From: Hyphomicrobiales bacterium
GTDB lineage: Bacteria; Pseudomonadota; Alphaproteobacteria; Rhizobiales; Beijerinckiaceae
Assembly (NCBI GenBank): GCA_017302635.1
Contig: JAFLCX010000002.1
Location: forward strand, 682,501 to 746,500
Direction: 5' to 3'
DNA length: 64,000 nucleotides
Shown here: positions 61,098 through 64,000 of the stretch, in pieces
Layout: each line of letters begins with the position of its first letter
Position numbering within the stretch: the stretch's first letter is position 1
Notes under the pieces: generated by a model
Databases searched by the model: none
What the model was told of the DNA's origin: nothing
Seen by the model: the letters and a program-made list of their open reading frames with translations, nothing else
Program-made: the position numbers and the translations under genes

Positions 61098-62322
61098 GCG
61101 GGCTCAGGCGCTGCCGATCGGCGGTCATCTGGCTGAAAACATCGTCTTTTTCGCTCGCACCCTGCGTGCGGCAGGCCTGAAGGTCGGCCCCGGATCGGCG
61201 CTCGATGCTGTGGCGGCGATCGAGGCCATCGGCCTCGGGCACCGCGCCGAGTTCCGCGCGGCACTTGAAGCGGTTTTCGTGAAGCGTCGGCAGGATTCCG
61301 AGCTTTTCGATCAGGCCTTCCGCCTGTTCTGGCGCAGGCGGGCGCTCGTCGAGAAGATGATGTCCATGCTGATGCCGATCGCTCCCACCAACCCGGAGGA
61401 CAAGCGCAAGGATACCCTGCGCCGCCTCGCCGATGCGCTGTTCTCGGAACGGCAGCCGGGCGAGGAGGCCAGGCCTCGGGAAGAGCTCGACCTCAATTCG
61501 CGCCTCACCATGTCGGATATCGAGGTGTTTCGGCAGCGCGATTTCGAGGGCATGACAGCGATTGAAATCGCCGATGCGAAGCGCGAGATCGCGAAACTGA
61601 CCCTGCCTTTGCACCGGGTGAAGGCGCGGCGCTTCGAGACCGATCCGCATGGGCGATCGCTTGATTTCCGCTCAAGCCTGCGCGCGTCGCTGCGCGGTGG
61701 GGGTAGGGGCCTTGCGCTGATGCGCCGGTCACGCCGCGAGGAGATGCCGCCCCTTGTGGCGATCTGCGATATTTCGGGCTCGATGAGCCAGTATTCGCGA
61801 CTTTTCCTGCATTTCCTGCATGTGCTGGCCGAAAGCGGCCGCCGCGTCTCGGCGTTCACCTTTGCAACCGAGCTCACCAACATCACCCGGGCCCTGCGCA
61901 ACACGCGCGACCCGGAACTCGCGCTCGCGGGAGCCTCGAAGCTGGTGCGCGACTGGGATGGCGGCACGCGCATCGGGCGCGCGATCCACGATTTCAATCG
62001 CCTGCATGCCCGCCGTGTCATGGCCAGTGGGCCGATCGTGCTTCTCATCACCGATGGTTTGGAGCGCGAAGGCACGGAGGAACTGGCGCAGGAAGTCGCG
62101 CGCCTGCATCGCCTCTCGCGGAGGCTGATCTGGCTCAATCCCTTGCTGCGCTACGATGAGTTCGAGGCGAAGGCCGCGGGCATCCGCGCGATGGTTCCGC
62201 ATGTCGATGAACTGCGCACCCTCCACAATCTCGCCGCGATGAGTGATTTGTGTGAAGCGCTTTCGGCGAACAGCAAGGCCGGAGCCGATCCCAGGCGATT
62301 TTTGCGGAAGGGTTTGCAATGA
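61087..62322 (+). CDS. coxE: VWA-domain protein CoxE
   Basis: CoxE is the von Willebrand A partner of the CoxD ATPase in maturing the active site. The 411-residue protein starts with a helical CoxE region (HLAENIVFFARTLRAAGLKVGPGSALDAVAAIEAIGLG), has an arginine-rich middle (DFRSSLRASLRGGGRGLALMRRSRREEMPPLVAICD) and a metal-binding MIDAS D228-I-S-G-S232. The VWA fold continues to HNLAAMSDL. It overlaps the YkgJ-like gene by 11 bases and the XdhC-type gene by 4. Confidence 0.92.
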   Translation: MAVKRAQALPIGGHLAENIVFFARTLRAAGLKVGPGSALDAVAAIEAIGLGHRAEFRAALEAVFVKRRQDSELFDQAFRLFWRRRALVEKMMSMLMPIAPTNPEDKRKDTLRRLADALFSERQPGEEARPREELDLNSRLTMSDIEVFRQRDFEGMTAIEIADAKREIAKLTLPLHRVKARRFETDPHGRSLDFRSSLRASLRGGGRGLALMRRSRREEMPPLVAICDISGSMSQYSRLFLHFLHVLAESGRRVSAFTFATELTNITRALRNTRDPELALAGASKLVRDWDGGTRIGRAIHDFNRLHARRVMASGPIVLLITDGLEREGTEELAQEVARLHRLSRRLIWLNPLLRYDEFEAKAAGIRAMVPHVDELRTLHNLAAMSDLCEALSANSKAGADPRRFLRKGLQ

Positions 62323-62642
62323 GCACGAATGACGCGGAATTGCTTGTCAAAGCCGAGGAATGGGCGCGTGCAGGGAAAAAGATCGCCATCGCGACCGTGA
62401 TCGAAACATGGGGCTCGGCACCCCGCCCGGTGGGCTCGCACCTCGTGATCGATGCCGAGGGGAATTTCCTTGGCTCTGTCTCGGGTGGCTGCGTCGAGGG
62501 CGCGGTCGTGGCCGAAGCGGCGGAGGTGATTGCCAGCGGCGAGCCGCGCCTGCTGGAATTCGGCGTGGCCGATGAAACGGCATGGCGCGTCGGCCTTTCC
62601 TGTGGTGGCAAGATCGCGGTGCGCGTGGAGCCCGTGACGTGA
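62319..62642 (+). CDS. XdhC/CoxI family, N-terminal domain as a separate gene
   Basis: XdhC-type proteins bind molybdenum cofactor and hand it to xanthine-dehydrogenase-family enzymes. This 107-residue product is only the N-terminal domain: AIATVIETWGSAPRPVGSHLVIDAEGNFLGSVSGGCVEGAVVAEAAEVI, with the conserved SGGCVEG, and LSCGGKIAVRVEP at its end. The usual linked Rossmann domain is encoded by the next gene, which overlaps it by 4 bases (GTGA). Such splitting is known in cox loci (CoxI/CoxF-like). Confidence 0.88.
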   Translation: MSTNDAELLVKAEEWARAGKKIAIATVIETWGSAPRPVGSHLVIDAEGNFLGSVSGGCVEGAVVAEAAEVIASGEPRLLEFGVADETAWRVGLSCGGKIAVRVEPVT

Positions 62643-63343
62643 ACCTTGAACAGCTTGCAGCAGTCAACCGCCTGATCGCCCGGCATGAACCGGTCGCGAC
62701 CGTCACGGCACTCGAGGAAGGTTTATTGCCCGGCGATCGGCTGACGGTGCTCAAGCCTGAAGAGGTGAGCCATCAGCCTTACGCCGGGGCCATTCTCGAA
62801 GCCTTTCGCACTGGCAGGAGTGGCATCGTCGAGGCCGAGGGGCGTCGTTTCTTCATCAATGTGCACCTGCCGCCGGTGAAGCTTGTCATCACCGGCGCGG
62901 TGCATATCTCTCAGGCTCTGGCCGACATCGCGCGCATCGCCGGGCTCGATTGCACGATCATCGATCCACGTACGGCTTTCGCGACCGAGGAGCGCTTCGC
63001 CGGCACGCGCGTGCTCGCCGAATGGCCCGAGGATGCCTTGCCGAGGCTGGGTCTCAATCGTTACACGGCCTTCGTGGCGCTCACCCATGACCCGAAAATC
63101 GATGATCCGGGCCTGCTTGCGGCCTTGCGCGCGGGCTGTTTTTACATCGGGGCGCTCGGCAGTCGAAAAACGCATGCGCGACGGCAGGAGCGCCTGCTGA
63201 AATCGGGTTTCACGAGCGATGATGTCGCCCGTATCCACGCCCCGATCGGGCTTGATATCGGTGCGGTCAGCCCGGCCGAGATCGCGGTCTCGATCGCCGC
63301 TGAAATCATCGCCGCGATGCGCGCAAAAAGGCGAGCGGAATGA
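62639..63343 (+). CDS. XdhC/CoxF family, Rossmann domain as a separate gene
   Basis: A 234-residue protein with the C-terminal XdhC Rossmann domain: VKLVITGAVHISQALADIARIAGLDCTIIDPRTAFATEERF, VALTHDPKIDDPGLLAALRAGCFYIGALGSRKTHARRQERL and HAPIGLDIGAVSPAEIAVSIAAEIIA. The first 80 residues form a short lead domain. The GTG at 62639 was chosen because it overlaps the previous stop (GTGA), a normal coupling arrangement. Together with the preceding gene it replaces one fused XdhC. Confidence 0.88.
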   Translation: MNLEQLAAVNRLIARHEPVATVTALEEGLLPGDRLTVLKPEEVSHQPYAGAILEAFRTGRSGIVEAEGRRFFINVHLPPVKLVITGAVHISQALADIARIAGLDCTIIDPRTAFATEERFAGTRVLAEWPEDALPRLGLNRYTAFVALTHDPKIDDPGLLAALRAGCFYIGALGSRKTHARRQERLLKSGFTSDDVARIHAPIGLDIGAVSPAEIAVSIAAEIIAAMRAKRRAE

Positions 63344-64000
63344 TTTTCGCGAGCGTTCCTCCTCTTGAAGCGGAAGGCGGTGTGGTCGCCTATCGCGTGC
63401 GGGCCGGCGGAGAGGCCTTCGCCAAGGGGCAACGATTGAGCGCTGAGGACTGCGCGGTTCTCTCAAGCGCGGGAGTCACGCAGATCACGATTGCGCGCGA
63501 GGAACCGGGCGATGTCGGCGAGAACGAGGCCGCCCGGCGCCTGGGGCAGGCGGCCCTGGGGGAGGGGCTGCGCGCCGCCGAGCCTTTCACCGGCCGGGTC
63601 AACCTGTTCGCCGAGGCCGATGGTGTGCTGCTTGTCGATGCCGGGGCCATCCAGCGCTTCAATGCGCTTGATGAAGGCATGACGATCGCGACCTTGCCGC
63701 CCTTCCGCCGTGTCCGCGCGGGCGAGATGATCGCGACCGTCAAGATCATCCCCTTCGCCTTGCCGGGCATGCTGGTGGATGCCGGGCTGGCGATCTTCTC
63801 GATCGGGAAACCGCTGACCGTCGCTCCGTTCCAGCCACGTCGCGTGGGGCTGATCCAGCTATCCTTGCCGGAGACCAAGCCGAGTGTTCTGGCGAAAACC
63901 GCCAAGGTGACGGCAGAGCGGCTTGCCGCGCTCGGCTCGGCGCTGGCCTTCGAGCAGCGCTTTGCTCATCAGGAAGATACCCTCGTCGAGGCATTATCGG
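63340..64000 (+). CDS. Molybdopterin-binding (MoeA/MobA-related) protein, cut by the window end
   Basis: The gene starts with ATG at 63340, overlapping the previous stop by 4 bases, and stays open to the end of the window (220 codons). The N-terminal part (VPPLEAEGGVVAYRVRAGGEAFAKGQRLSAEDCAVLSSAGVTQITIAREEPGDVGENEAARRLGQA) and RVNLFAEADGVLLVDAGAIQRFNALDEGMTIATLPPFRRVRAGEMIATVKIIPFALP resemble the molybdopterin-binding module found fused to a nucleotidyltransferase in alphaproteobacterial cox loci. Such a fusion would make molybdopterin cytosine dinucleotide, the cofactor CoxL needs. The second domain lies outside the window, so this is provisional. Confidence 0.7.
   Translation, partial: MIFASVPPLEAEGGVVAYRVRAGGEAFAKGQRLSAEDCAVLSSAGVTQITIAREEPGDVGENEAARRLGQAALGEGLRAAEPFTGRVNLFAEADGVLLVDAGAIQRFNALDEGMTIATLPPFRRVRAGEMIATVKIIPFALPGMLVDAGLAIFSIGKPLTVAPFQPRRVGLIQLSLPETKPSVLAKTAKVTAERLAALGSALAFEQRFAHQEDTLVEALS

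Overview
This window looks like chromosomal DNA from a GC-rich alphaproteobacterium, most likely of the order Hyphomicrobiales (Rhizobiales). The evidence is the flagellar gene order flgF-flgG-flgA-flgH back to back with fliL-fliM and a MotE-type gene, a CckA hybrid kinase next to the flagellar genes, recA preceded by GAAC-N7-GAAC LexA boxes, a FixK/FNR box of rhizobial type, and small families typical of this group (DUF6468, DUF6867). I see no rRNA, tRNA, CRISPR array, insertion sequence or prophage. The window is almost entirely ordinary, densely packed chromosome.

Layout. (1) 1-18.7 kb, flagellum and its control: leftward flgF-flgG-flgA-flgH; rightward fliL-fliM-DUF6468-motE plus a 1131-residue exported repeat protein; leftward fliO-fliP; rightward flgB-flgC-fliE-fliQ-fliR-flhB and then cckA. 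CtrA-like boxes lie in the fliL/flgF divergent region and directly before flgB, and CckA is the kinase that feeds CtrA, so a regulator and its probable targets sit side by side. (2) 18.8-23.8 kb: a FkbM-type methyltransferase, LexA-controlled recA, and alaS. (3) 23.9-25.9 kb: a self-contained cassette of a TetR regulator with a perfect 18-bp operator inside its own promoter, followed by SRPBCC, VOC and DUF1428 genes. (4) 25.9-41.1 kb, housekeeping and mixed metabolism: thioesterase, icd, a TrmJ-like methyltransferase, amine oxidase, murI, an exported nitroreductase-like protein, rpsD with a structured leader, a 67-residue membrane protein behind a perfect FNR/FixK box, purB, rpe, a BASS-type transporter, a D-amino-acid-dehydrogenase-like flavoprotein, a P1-family peptidase, ccdA and DUF1203.

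(5) 41.1-51.7 kb, all leftward: a complete branched-chain-type ABC transporter (livH-livM-livG-livF-DUF6867-livK, ending in a strong terminator), and upstream of it a hydroxyproline-type catabolic cluster (DapA-family lyase, an unknown exported protein, both parts of aconitase X, and a proline racemase/4-hydroxyproline epimerase family enzyme). The epimerase, a D-amino-acid dehydrogenase and a DapA-family deaminase are the first three steps of the known trans-4-hydroxyproline pathway. Aconitase X is known to dehydrate cis-3-hydroxyproline. The transporter may import the substrate, but that is inference.

(6) 51.8-64 kb: flavin reductase, a YdeI-like protein, an SDR that lacks the usual YxxxK motif next to an enol-lactonase-like hydrolase, then a molybdenum hydroxylase locus. 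This has coxS-coxL-coxM with the form II motif AYRGAGR, interrupted by an NTF2-like gene and a LysE exporter, followed by coxD (MoxR), a cysteine-rich YkgJ-like gene, coxE, an XdhC split into two overlapping genes, and a molybdopterin-binding protein cut off by the window end. These downstream genes are the usual cofactor-insertion and maturation set for such an enzyme.

I found no obviously new multi-gene defence or mobile system. The most worthwhile leads are the rpsD leader RNA, the FNR-box small membrane protein, the unknown exported protein coupled to the hydroxyproline genes, the active-site-less SDR and the large flagellar-cluster repeat protein.
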